64,000 nt of DNA from Escarpia spicata. Its lineage: Eukaryota > Annelida > Polychaeta > Sabellida > Siboglinidae. Positions within the stretch are counted from its first letter, which is position 1. Every line of letters begins with the position of its first letter. The notes beneath the pieces were generated by a model. That model worked only from the letters and a program-made list of their open reading frames with translations. It searched no databases and was not told the DNA's origin. Of the stretch, positions 11,504 through 22,240 are shown in pieces. The stretch is from positions 37,184,116 to 37,248,115 of the forward strand of contig OZ023209.1 of the NCBI GenBank assembly GCA_963995525.1, written 5' to 3'. The position numbers were made by a program, and so were the translations under genes.

Positions 11504-11830
11504 CCATAGAATAGAATAGAATATAATTTTATTCACTCTAACCACATACTGTGGTACATAGAGGATCACAATTTCACAAATACATATATAAAACAGGAAT
11601 CATTATACAAAATATAAATATTAACAGTCTGGATAATAATTACCCATCAGTCTAAACTACTAACCGTGTAAAGTCAGGTTTATACAGGTTCCTGGATAAC
11701 ATACACTAGACAGAACATTGAACATACAGTTTTAAACCATGCAAGATGAATTTTGCCAGGCTGTGAATTATGTCTGGATCATTGGTCTGTAGCATATGTA
11801 TAAAATTATATACATTAGGACTCAATCTAT

Positions 11831-12985
11831 TACATGAAGACATACAGTGTATATTTAATTCTCAAGTCGTCCAATTTGGTACATTCATATAAAAAGTGAA
11901 TTTCATCGCCTATTACACCTCTTTCACAAAGTTTACACAGTCTCTCATTCCTAGGTATATTAAAGTTTCTTCGGTTATTAACAGGCAATTTATATGTTCC
12001 TATCCTGAATTGAAATAATGCTTTTTTTAAGTGTTCGGGTAGGATTTCGATATACCTTTCTTTTCCATGGGAGATTTAAAAAAGTTGATACATCACATTA
12101 TTATAATTTACAAATCTGCAGTGCCATAGTTGCTTAAATTGATCACATTCGCATTTGTGTATGATCTTGGCATCTATTTTATGATCCTGTGTTAACCATA
12201 TATAATTAATACCATTACTTTGAAAGATGTTACTAACACATTTAATCCAAGGTGATGAGTGTACATTTTTACAATGAAGATTATACAAAATTGTGTACAT
12301 GACCTTATTAAGTTTTCCTCACTACTTTTTAATATTCTTGTCCAATAACATACCATTCTTTGTTTTATAGTAACTGACAGTGGATATCTTCCTAGCTCTC
12401 CATATAGTTGCATATTATGAGAGAATTTAGACACTCCAAAAATGAATTTACAGAATTTAGTATGCACTTTCTCCAAAATATCAACATTTTCGTAGCCCCA
12501 CACTTCACAACCATACAATAAAATTGGTTCTATGCACCTGTCAAATAATTTAAGCATAACATCAGTTGGTAGATTCAGTTGCCTGCCCTTTTGTACGAGT
12601 GAATACATAGCCTTTGAAGCTTTATCATGGGCTTCACTCATAATTTAGTGTGAGTTTATAAAGACTGTCAGTCTTTCATTTATAACTGAGGTAAATAATT
12701 GTCCTAAGCAGCTAAGAAGGGTTATCCCTCTGTAGTTATCTGGATCATTAATGTCGCCTTTATTTTTATATATTGGTTTTATTATTACCAGTGATCCACT
12801 CCTGGTATATGACCACTCAGTAAAACAACATTAAAGACTTGTATTAACACACTCAGTAAAACAACATTAAAGACTTGTGTTAACACACACAGATGATTTT
12901 CTGAGAAAGCTTTAATCATTTCATTAATGATATCATCTTCCCCACATGCCTTCCCATTTTTCAATCGTTTTACAGCTTTTTTCAC
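11831..12985 (-). pseudogene. LINE ORF2, RT remnants and C-terminal domain
   Basis: 12985-12785 reads VKRLKNGKACGEDDIINE, the start of the RT fingers, and contains a duplicated phrase (LTQVFNVVLLS / LIQVFNVVLLS). Out of frame it continues with NDPDNYRGITLLSCLGQLF to about 12655. The sequence then jumps at 12641 to the post-RT region (MYSLVQKGRQLNLP, ILLYGCEVWGYENVDILEK, KFCKFIFGV, YGELGRYPL). It ends beyond 12000 with RNERLCKLCERG and GDEIHFLYEC, the C-terminal zinc knuckle. Everything from RT motif 3 through the thumb, including the catalytic aspartates, has been removed by one deletion. Confidence 0.85.
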
Positions 12986-13059
12986 TTCTACCTCACAAAT
13001 TGGTGAATTTAATATCTCGGACTCAGAGTATTCGTTACTTACACTGCTCGGCTTTCGAG

Positions 13060-14631
13060 TTAATTTATGTTACATTGGAATCCAGCTTCGTTTTCTTTAG
13101 TAGAGTTTAATTCGGAGAAATGTTCAAGAAACTCGTCAATAGTTACATTTCCTGTATTTGCTTGCATGGTACTCTTATTTATTATCTTCCAGAAAGCTTT
13201 GGGATCATTAGATTCCTTTGCTTTTAGGTCCTCTACAAATTTGTGTCTATGCACTGCCTTAGATTTATTGATAATAGTTTTATACTCCTTTCCAGTTAAT
13301 TTCATTAGTTTTAAGTTTTCCTCATTTTTATTGTCCTTATATCGCCTTCTTGCTCTGTTAAATGCATTTCTTTTATCACTGCAGTTTGCGTCAAACCAAT
13401 CTTTATATTTATTTGTTTTTGTTATATTTATTTTGGCATATGGCTTAGTTTTGAGCATGCTGCATTCTTTAGCACCATTTAAAAGTAGATCATTAAAGCT
13501 TGCAACCAAATCATTAACACTTTCCTTAGTTGCCATGCTGATGTTTTTTAATATATCATCTAGTAAAATGTTAACTCTCTCAAATTCATTAGTGTTGTTA
13601 TTAATGGCACATTGAAATTCAGTTTTCTTGTTATGCTCCCATCTTACTACTGTCCTTTTGACACATGGTTTGATATGGCACGATGTATTCTTTGTCGCTA
13701 TTAGCACTGTATCAAGCACCAGTTCTAGCACACTATGGCAATCAGAAAATAGTGGGTTTCCATCATGTACAATAAAGTTATTGATATGTTTAAATAGCAA
13801 CGGACAACTTAAGAAATAATCAATAGTACTGATATTCCTAAAGGTGGGATTACCACTTGAGTCATTAGTCGTCCTCCCATTTACAATAAGCACATTAGCA
13901 GTTTTACATAGATCTACTAATAGTGGCCCATATTTATTACATTGGGTGTCATTATTTTGTCTTTTATAGTGAGCTTTCGTGCCAGTACTCAAACCTGCAG
14001 CACCATCATACCCAAAGTCATTAAAAATACTGTCTTCTACAAAATCACATAAATCACCAGTCCTAGCATTAAAATCGCCACACATACAAACAGATGCATC
14101 ATTACAAGACAAAAGTTCTAATAATTCTACTTCACACTCTTCAAAAGCTTCTGCTTTAGTGTATTTGGACCCTTCTGGGGGGATATAAACAACTCCCAAC
14201 AATAAATCTTTAGTTAATCCAATACTGGCTCTGTCTACTTTGTACCATGACACAAAATCACTGTCAGTTTTTATTTCTGTTATAAATTCTTCCTGTATTT
14301 CCTTATATATTATGCCTATTCCTCCGGATTTTACTTTTGAGCAGTACTTTCTGCATTTAAATTTCCCCTTGTATCCCACAGGTATAAAATTAGTAATATT
14401 ATCAAAATCTATGTCATTAATTTTGGTTTCCACAAAGCAATTAATAGTATGAGACTCAATAAAATCAGGTAAGTCCAATTTCGATGGTAGGCTACAAACA
14501 TTTAACATAGCTATAATGATCGTCTTTGACTGGTTTGCATTACGTTTGCATTCAATAATTTCAGACCCATTGTCTTTATTGCACACTGTCCCGCCGGTCA
14601 CACCTGTCGCACAGCAACCGTCGCACAGCAC
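13060..14631 (-). pseudogene. LINE ORF2, APE-type endonuclease half
   Basis: This 523-codon frame encodes the endonuclease that nicks target DNA for target-primed reverse transcription. Motifs in order: LNVCSLPSKL, CFVETKI (catalytic Glu), LLLGVVYIPP, CMCGDFNARTGD (Asp/Asn pair), STIDYFL and LFSDCHSVLEL (the SDH-type His motif, here S-D-C-H). A linker follows (KDWFDANCSDKRNAFNRARR) and it ends at the pre-RT helix NPKAFWKIINKS. The frame stays open across the whole domain. It then breaks just before the RT (stop at about 13060; the next RT piece is in another frame). Confidence 0.9.
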
Positions 14632-14675
14632 ACATAGTCATAGTCGTGTAGATGGGTGTAATCCCCCGGTCTGTC

Positions 14676-15636
14676 CTATGCGTGGTGATGAGGCGTCTCC
14701 ACGGTGACGAAATGTCCTTCCACGAGTAGCCTGTCGCCAACAAACCGTGCTCTCTTCCCCTGCTTTTTTGCCTCTTTGCAGAGTGGCAGCAGCGGTTTCC
14801 TTTTGTCTTGCCACTCTTTCGGGATCTGCTCACTCACCCCGAATCTTTCCGGCCAGTCTCGGTCCAGCCATTCGCACTTTCTCACGCTGCTGGTATCGTT
14901 CGAACTTGGCAACGATTGGTCTTGTTTTTCCCGGCTCGTGTTTCCCCATCCGGTGGGCTCTCGCCAACGCGATGTCTTCGGTAACGCCAAGTTCTTCCAC
15001 GAAGAACTTTTTCAATGTAGCGTCGCAGTCCTCGTTCACTTTTTCGGGTATGGCGTAGAACACGAGATTGTCTCTCATACTCCGCCACTGCAGGTCGATC
15101 AAAGCATCATGGTCGATCTTCGCTTGTCGTCGTCGCTCGTCGATATCGCTCGCGATTGTTACCATCTGCGCTTTCAGCGTATCGTTCTCCGTCTTCAGGT
15201 CGGCAATTGTAGCATGGCAGTACTCGAGCGACCTAGTCAAGTTGGCCACCTGTACTACTAGCTGATCAAGTATCTCCAGTTTCTGGAGCCGCTCCATGAT
15301 GACATCGAGTTTCGATGTAATCGCTGCTAGGTCGTTGGACGACCGGTCCTTTTCGTTGCCGTTCGACACCAGCTGCTCCGACACTGGTGCAGGTTTCGAT
15401 TTTGTTGCTCTCTTCTCTCCTCTAGTTTTCACGCATGGCGAAGTTGACGTAGTTGCCATACTGAATGTTCTCCTCTTCCTTAATGTTATAATATCACTAT
15501 GAGCTATATCAGGTAAAATGCCGCAGAAGACAGTCTTGAACTCACAGACTGATCTTCTCGTGGCCGTCTTTCTTCGTCCCTGAGGTGAGAAATCAGATAG
15601 TGGTGCCTCAATCGGTAGTTTGGTGAACTGTGTCAA
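14676..15636 (-). pseudogene. LINE ORF1 protein (coiled coil plus RRM-like domain), frameshifted
   Basis: ORF1p is an RNA-binding chaperone of the LINE ribonucleoprotein. The frame 15636-14830 has a Ser/Thr/Lys-rich N-terminus. A heptad-rich coiled coil follows (residues about 100-170: ITSKLDVIMERLQKLEILDQ, then LKTENDTLKAQMVTI). Then comes the RRM-like block SMRDNLVFYAIPE, ARAHRMG and RPIVAKFERYQQREKV. The C-terminal part (ERFGVSEQIPKEWQ, KEAKKQGKRARFVGDRL) is in the next frame and ends at 14676, so a one-base change near 14842 separates it. Confidence 0.85.
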
Positions 15637-16168
15637 CGAAACAACATCGTTCGCAGTGTCTAAGACACCGGAATGGGCCCGGTTGTAGGTCCGTTTTTAG
15701 TTAATTTTAGGATTGATTATCAGGATCCATTTATATGTTTGAATAGCAGAAAGCTTAAACTTTCAAACGACATCAATATTTTGGGGATCCGACGAACCGT
15801 AATGGTACTAGCAGTCGTTCAAAAGACGTTTTGGGAACGTGTTTGACAGTTGTTCGTTTTTCGCTCGCTTATCTATTTTTGGCGATATTAAACTGAATGA
15901 AATGTGAACACATGCCGGTCAGTGGACCTGCATAGAATACGTAACGTAAATTGTAACATAAATCAAAATTTGTATACACGACGTGCATCTTCGATAAATG
16001 TTAAAAGTCTTTACATTACGTATTATTTTTAGAATGACAGAACCATGTAATATTGCATGACATGATTAACAACATTATTATTAATATTATGTCAATTTTT
16101 GACAAACTTTGATGACATAGGGCGTGTGCAGTTTTTGAAGCATTGTTTAGTTTGTGTTTGTAGGAACC

Positions 16169-17042
16169 ATGACAAAAACATCAGCTGAACGCCAGAAAGC
16201 TTACAGAGATAGAAAAAAGACAACAGATCCACATTACGGAAGAAAGTAGACAGATCGTGTTATGAAATTTTACGTGCTAAGAGACAACCTATCAATGTCA
16301 AAACTGCAGGAAAAGAGAAGAAAGGGACGCGACTACGACAAAACATATTGGAGAAAGCTCAAGGCATTAGCAAGTGCTACACAGCCAGAAGTTCGAGAGG
16401 TGCCAGCACAACAACAATCTTGCCCGATACAATGCTTACTGTGAAATTGCCATTTCAAAATTCAAGGAAGAGGAATCGCACTAGGACTATTGTGTCTATG
16501 CAAAACAAGACAATCCACTAAAAAGAGATGAAACTTGATGAACTCGAGCTAAGAAACAAGCTGGTGGAAAAGAAGCTGAAAACTGTCCAGAGATTAAAGA
16601 ACACCAAACTTGCTGGTGAAAATAGTAGCGACAGACAAGGAGAACTGAAGAATCAAGTCCAAAAAATCCAGCAAATGAGGACATAAGGAATGCTGGTTTC
16701 ACTCCGATGAAAGTAACGAAAATCAAGGAAATTCTTGTGCATCATCATGCCCTTCTTAACGAGGTGGAGAAAACACTCAACAGTTCGCAGAAGAAAGCAA
16801 TTGTACGTGCTTCACATGAAAGGGTGCAAGGAAAGAAAACCAATGATTTCACTCATGGAATAATAATATGTGGAATTTCCTCCAAAATTATGGAATGCAT
16901 AAAATTCTTGATTGAAGGTTGGACATACAAACAAATACTAAATTATGATGAACATGTAAATGACATTCTACCAATACTATCAGGTCCTCTTGCTCAATAT
17001 ACATGTGTATCAAATCGGGGAAGTAAATCCTTAAAATATTAA
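16169..17042 (+). pseudogene. Degenerate basic/coiled-coil ORF of the 9-17 kb DNA element
   Basis: It starts MTKTSAERQKAYRDRKKTT. Fragments across frames follow: SKLQEKRRKGRDYDKTYWRK, then KLDELELRNKLVEKKLKTVQ (a Lys/Glu coiled coil), then the frame 16707-17042 (TKIKEILVHHHALLNEVEK, GIIICGISSKIMECIKFLIE). The opening resembles a group of small invertebrate proteins beginning with S-A-E-R-Q-K-x-Y-R-x-R-K, often seen in repetitive DNA. I do not recognise a catalytic domain. Several stops and frame changes are present. It lies just inside the right inverted repeat, so it may be the remnant of that element's own gene. Confidence 0.5.
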
Positions 17043-17278
17043 GGGCAGGTAATTCACCAAACGTCATTGTGTAATGTAAATTGGTGGTCGTTTAATGTAC
17101 CCATATTAAAGTTAACAGAAAAAATACAAATATTCAAATTTAAAACCATGTTTTTAGTAAAATACATTGTAGAATAGGTGATCTTTGAAATAAAATGTCT
17201 ACAAATTAGATTTTTGAAGAAAAAAATGTTGACCAGTTGATCAAGTGAAAATGTCTCGTTTTCGCTGGCCTTGCCCAT

Positions 17279-20020
17279 GTACCGGTAGTCAATGTTTTAG
17301 CCATCTCAGTGTAAGTTGATAATTTTTTTAAATGTAGATGTTATGAAAATTTTAGATAGGTTCTAACAAACAAAATTATATTAAATTTATTGTCAAAATG
17401 TCACAAAGGTAGGTGAAGAATAACTAATATAAGTGCTTAGGACAAAAAAGCTATAAAAAAAAATTATAGACGTTTTGTGTATCATGTCAAATCAGAATGA
17501 TGGAATGATGGGCTATGCCAAGGTTATGGTCGTGTTTATGGTTAATGGTAATCCCCAGCACCAAGGCCTATTTTGATACACTGCCTGATCTCGCACTGAT
17601 TCACGACACTTCCTGGCCATAGAGCGATAGCACAAATAGGACGCACGGTATTTTACCTATAGCTATGCGTCTTTCATGAGATTTGGATTCTGCTGGACTA
17701 TTTTCGTATGTAATTCACCCAAAGCAACTTTTTTGTAACTGTCTGTTTGCATAACTTTGATGGAATAGGTATTACAGATTTAGCATGTAGATTTCTTACA
17801 GAAGAATTTGATTAGGTTTTTGCTAAAACACGATTCGTGCCCCCACCAGTATATTTTCGCCCAGTCATTTCAATTCATTTGAATCATTAGCACTAGCAAA
17901 CTTCAATAAACACCTTTTAGATCTGTTATATTTCTATGGTTAGACCTACCTCTGCACTGCAAAACCTTCTTTTATTGATCTAGTGACACTACTTTTGTGT
18001 TGCATTTTCGAAGCTTTAGATTAGCTAACATGAATAATGATTAAGCAGCTGCAAATTTCTTCATAGTTCAGTTCATAAGCGAGTGCCACTTGTGTAGACG
18101 TTTCAGTGGACACAGGTAGGCCTATGCAGTGTTATTTGCGCATTGATTTGTATCAACTTATTCAGCGCTGTACGCTGCACTATTTTTTATTCCATGAGTG
18201 AAATCATTGGTAACACCACATACGACTTTAAGCCATTTTTATTCTCGCAGCAGGTGTCCTGGACCCCCTCAGAGAGGATGAGGGGGTCCATGGACATCTG
18301 GGACCCGCCTGGACCCGCCACTGTCATTGCGTTAAAATATTATTGCAGGGCACAATACATGGTAAGAATGTAACTTGCATTTATTGCATCTTGCGGACAT
18401 CTGTGTAATCACGAATTATAAGAGTGGCTGCACCACATAGGAGACTGAAATCAGGGGTGTTGTTCCATCAAATCTCGGGTGCGTAGCCCCGCAACAGGCA
18501 CATGTAGGGGCTTATATAGGGGTGTCATTGCGTACCCCTACACGGACCACAGTGTGGTGCAACAAATTACACTATTCAAGACTTGGCCCTGCCACACTTT
18601 TCCCTCCTTGTGTGTTTTGGAGAGGACTAACATTAATAGTAACAACATTAGTATATTTCTGGTGTCCATTGCACGATAGTATATGGGTCTACATTCCCCA
18701 GCCACCACAGTATCTTGTGTTAAATTTATTTTCTCGTTCCAGAATACATAAATATTAAATTTATTTCAACCATCTTTTCTTCTCACTGTCAACTTATGGG
18801 AACCATAAGTGTGATTTTCAGAATAATGATTATGGTCTGAAACAAAACGTAACACCATACTAACAGATACAGGCGAAGACATTTGTTGGAACCAGTGGGG
18901 CCAGGTGTGCAGTGGTGTGACGTCATCGCTTCAGTGCTCTATATGCCACACTCTTCCTCATGTAGTTGTAGCAATACTACAGTGAAGAATTTCTTTGAAC
19001 AGAACATAATGACGACTCTTGCTTGTCCATGTTAATGATTTTGCTCAACGATTCTTGTATGTTGCGCCTCTGAGCTCAGATTCCTGGGGATTTAGGCGCT
19101 ATAGAAGTTTGACATTGTTGTTATTATTAAGTGTTTAGAAGAAAGCTGAATAAAAACGTTCATAGCAAGCGAGTCACGTGAGTGATCATACAGCACCTGA
19201 ATTAATGAGACCTGGAATTACCATTGTCAGCTCTTCTGAAATTCAGAATGTTTTATAACAACATTGCAAGACTTAATAAGTTTATGGTCAATGAACAAAA
19301 AGTTGCTTAAAATATCACAGCACTATCCATTGGACTGGCGACAAGCAGCACACATAGAATTGGTGGTATAGTTTTCTGGCCAACAATGGCACGGTCCATG
19401 AAATGTGGTAAATGCATGATAATTTTTGTTCTTAATTAATAACTGATGTTAAAGATGTGATTTTGCTTGCACATGGTTAATTTGTATTAACTCTTTTAAG
19501 TGCATAAAACCAAAAAGTTGCTGTTTTATTTCCTGTTGAATTACTCTGAAATATTGATAAATGGAGGTAGATGAGATAGAATACTGCAGATGTTCCTTTC
19601 TTTAACATGGCCATACAGGTATACATTATAGTATAGAAACTAAGACACTGTTGGTAAATTGGTATATCAAAAAATATATGGAAATAGGGTCAAAGAGAAA
19701 CATAACAGAGTGGCCAAGTTATAGTAAACAACTAAGATTAATCAAACCACAGTTGAACGGGGAATATGTCAAAATAGCTCTACAGTGGACTCTTGCAGTA
19801 AGGACTTGATGAGGCATAAAAAGAACATCTTTGAAATCCCAATTCTAGTTTGTACTGCGTTATATCACCATGGATAAAAAGGAACATTGGGCATACATAA
19901 CAGTTTGACCAACTCCAAATGTGATCTTTATGGCAACAGTCTACTATAGTTTATAGTATGTAACATTTAATAATAAGAACGAACATCTTTTACTTTTAAA
20001 TACATGTGGTTGTGATGCAG
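17279..20020. other. Distal part of the 17.7-kb intron
   Basis: No gene is seen. A perfect hairpin TGGACCCCCTC (18260-18270) / GAGGGGGTCCA (18280-18290) with a 9-base loop lies in a locally GC-rich patch rich in GGACCC. A SINE-type tail lies at about 19030-19135. The intron ends TTGTGATGCAG at 20020. Confidence 0.55.
19030..19135 (+). mobile_element. 5'-truncated SINE 3' end
   Basis: TTGCGCCTCTGAGCTCAG, then GATTTAGGCGCTATAGAAGT and a TTGTTGTTATTATT tail: the GCGCTATA(T/G)AA-type 3' module of animal SINEs, comparable to the end of the SINE at 1513-1842. No A or B box remains. Confidence 0.5.
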
Positions 20021-20187
20021 ATGTGGATCTGTTTGGCGCGACTCCCTTTAGTGTAGTCGCAGCGACGGTAGCACCAGTGCAGAAGCAGACAGTGGACGAC
20101 CCTTTTGGCATGACGGCATTCGGTCCAGTCCAACAGGACCTTGACAGGCAGATTGCTAACAATGACAGAGAGATGCTCGAACTACAG
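20021..20187 (+). CDS. GULP1: GULP1/CED-6-like adaptor, penultimate exon (DLFG/DPFG boxes)
   Basis: With the split Asp codon shared with 2350, the exon reads DVDLFGATPFSVVAATVA and then VDDPFGMTAFGPVQQDLDR, ending NNDREMLELQ. DLFGA(E/T)PF is the signature found near the C-terminus of GULP1 proteins, and the second DPFG box is an added related repeat. Such D-x-F/DPF motifs are known endocytic adaptor-binding peptides (AP-2 and clathrin-associated appendages), which fits a membrane-trafficking role; here this is inferred. The acceptor is TTGTGATGCAG. The donor is CTACAG|GCAAGT, a GC-type site; it keeps the frame (phase 0) into the exon at 23054. Reading through the donor would add about ten residues before a stop at 20218-20220. 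Confidence 0.88.
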
Positions 20188-20193
20188 GCAAGT
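20188..20193 (+). other. GC-type 5' splice site
   Basis: The sequence CAG|GCAAGT is the classic strong context of the rare GC-AG intron class; pairing to U1 is otherwise perfect. It is paired with the acceptor CTTACATTTCAG at 23042-23053. No alternative GT donor nearby gives an in-frame junction to the last exon. Confidence 0.8.
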
Positions 20194-20340
20194 CAATACA
20201 TACAATCCATGAACAAATAACAAAATGTAGTGATATTTCTACCTAGCAACTTTGCAGTGACTGGCCCCTGAATGTGGTATGACATGTTTGATCAGGAGAA
20301 ATTTTAAAAACAACAAACATTTTGTTGTTATTACATGCCT

Positions 20341-20800
20341 TGAGAAATGTTTACAGATACAGATACATTATTGCCATAATCAACATAAAATACATGTCAA
20401 TTAGGAATGTTACTTGGTGTTAAAACATACAGTCACATCAAACATACCATGAACATACAATAAAAAATAAATAAATAAATGTAATAAAAAATAATTAAGT
20501 CTAAAATTGTCTAAAATATAAATAAAATTGATAGGTTAAGCTAAAACTAACACATGAAAGAAGTATAAAACACATCTGGCAAAATTAACATTCCATTATC
20601 TCTATCACTAAAGTCTATGTTAAATTATCCTGCCTGTGGGGTATTACTAGTCGCAAACTTGTGAAAACTTCCTTGGAGGCTCAGAGAGAACTAGCTACCG
20701 AGTGTCTGGGTGAGGATATCCTGGAAGGATCAGTGGTAAAAGGTGGAAGTTGTCGCTTCTACAAGCTCATTCAGGTTAGGGTTGCTTTGAAGGTTCCTTT
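20341..20800 (-). mobile_element. LINE 3' UTR fragment (reverse strand)
   Basis: Read in reverse, it ends with GTTGATTATGGCAATAATG and then TATCTGTATCTGTAA, a tail form used by several animal LINEs. The rest is AT-rich and noncoding, with an ATAAATAAATAA run at about 20468. The inner boundary is uncertain. Confidence 0.4.
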
Positions 20801-20904
20801 TGAAAGTCTGGTTACCTGAAATATTAGGCATTTGTAGGGTTTTTGTTAAGTGACAGTGCGTTGCAAAGTCGTGGACCACTAGTCTACGGATACAACAATA
20901 TATT

Positions 20905-21715
20905 TATAACTAGCTGAGTTATCTGGCATTGCTTGGGAGGAAAATGCATTCAGATATGTACCAGACATCCCAAACCCATCCCAAATCTTTTCTCATTAAT
21001 AAATTGTAACTGGTCACTGGCCTAGTTGTTAGGACAATCTTTAGCAAGAAATCGCACGCGCTCACCCGTCTAATTGACGTAACCAACAACAGACAGAGGG
21101 CGGATGCTGGGTTGAAATTTCAGCCCGATACAGCTATACTTCAAAACTATCGGATATGTGGGTGCACAAATAAACAGAGAACGAATTGTTTTATAATATA
21201 GAAGATATGTTGTATTTTTAGTTATCCAATGTAACTTTTTACACTAACTTTTTATAACATGCTAATTTGATCTGCAATAATTTTGACGCTAAATGACACA
21301 TAGCTCCATCTGTAGGAAATGTATGAAATTAAAAACAGGGTGCTACTTGTAAGCATACGGATGTGACCAGCGACGGGTAGACCTGGTGCATGTTAAGCGC
21401 TGAGGATTTTCAAACGTTAATAACTAAAAAACTATTCAAAATTTCTGATACATCCAGCGACATATTTGTAGATGGCATAATTATCTTTACGATGATATAG
21501 AAAAACATTAAATCTCATGGCTGGTACTCCACGTACAGCCTTTTGAAATATTGAGCCCCCCAAGTTCTCCACCCCCCGGATGAATTTTGAAAATATATAA
21601 ATCTAAGAACCATCTCAATGGGCCCAGCCAGATACATGCAAAACTGACGGAGATGTGGGTTCACACACAAACATAGAACGAACTGTTTTATAATATAGAT
21701 ATGATGTAACATTTT
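20905..21715. repeat. Two diverged copies of a dispersed repeat
   Basis: GATATGTGGGTGCACAAATAAACAGAGAACGAATTG (about 21148-21190) is repeated in altered form at about 21648-21690. Both are followed by TTTTATAATATAGA. The first copy is preceded by TAACTAGCTGAGTTATCTGG, the start of a widely dispersed invertebrate repeat. Spacing is about 500 bp. No ORF. (Only short parts of each motif are quoted.). Confidence 0.5.
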
Positions 21716-22029
21716 ATCATGGATAATTTATTTTTAACTTATGTAAATTAAGGTCCATCTGTGTTAATTGTTAAAAAAAACAGTGTTCTGTTAAGCCTAT
21801 ATATTGCTGAGTTTACAGACGCTGCTGTCTATAGACTATGCTATGAGGGCATTAATTCTCCTACTATTATAGTGGAAATGTAACCCATGCCTCAAGGAGG
21901 GTTGTTTCCACTAGTGCTCATAAGTTGGTTTCATAATATTAATAACTATCAAAATAAATATGTATTCATTTTAATCATCAGTAGGTTATTTCCAACATAA
22001 CGAGATTGTAACATAAATGGATCTAGCAA

Positions 22030-22240
22030 GTTGATTGTGTTAATTCTAGTAGTGTGAACATGTTTAAAAATAGAATTGATAAATATCTGATGGGGCGGGT
22101 TATAGGTAAGTGACAATCATTGGACTCTCGATTATTATAAAGCGGCCTAGTCCACCTGCTTTCTGGAGCCTGTAGCTTTGGTTGGAAATCTTGTTAAATA
22201 AGTTGTGTAAAAACTAAGCCCACCTTGATGTCACCATTAT
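22030..22240 (+). mobile_element. CR1-like LINE, extreme C-terminus
   Basis: The + strand reads SSVNMFKNRIDKYLMGRVIG, the conserved last module of CR1-type pol proteins (compare SINSFKNRLDK in the copy at 9905-10800). The next phrase matches the usual GLVHLLSGAC-like run after it. There is nothing 5' of it; it is a severely truncated insertion in the second intron. Confidence 0.6.

Larger units (their letters stand above)
11504..15650 (-). mobile_element. Two-ORF LINE, internally deleted
   Basis: On the reverse strand the element runs from a 5' region near 15650 through ORF1 and ORF2 to a 3' end with AATAAAATTATA followed by repeated ATTCT units at about 11530-11504. The order coiled-coil/RRM ORF1, APE endonuclease, RT, then a C-terminal CxxC...H...C knuckle fits a CR1/L2-like jockey-superfamily LINE. 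The RT core is missing through an internal deletion near 12645-12655, so the copy cannot be autonomous. Confidence 0.85.
10940..15887. repeat. Long diverged inverted repeat (about 230-bp arms)
   Basis: The arm at about 10940-11170 and the arm at about 15660-15887 are related in reverse complement. The best stretch is AAAATAGATAAGCGAGCGAA followed by AA(T/C)GAACAACT. Further matching islands follow, such as CATTTGAAAG/CGTTTGAAAG and GGACCTACAA at the inner edge. A LINE and a MITE lie between them. This looks like a second, inner DNA transposon nested in the 9-17 kb block, or strongly diverged long TIRs of one element. Confidence 0.6.
9053..17278. mobile_element. Nested DNA-transposon block with 27-bp terminal inverted repeats
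   Basis: ATGGGCAAGGCCAGCGAAAA plus CGAGACA, starting at about 9053, is matched without mismatch by its reverse complement ending at about 17278. The sequences diverge directly inside the repeats. The block holds a CR1-like LINE fragment, a long inverted-repeat pair, a palindromic MITE, a second LINE, and a degenerate + strand ORF (16169-17042). The ORF and the outer repeats may be the original element, later filled with retrotransposons. No clear target-site duplication can be read because the left flank is a TA run. Confidence 0.6.

Noticed and set aside
13067..13615. 182-codon + strand frame with apparent membrane segments
   Set aside because: Antisense shadow of the LINE ORF2 endonuclease/linker region.
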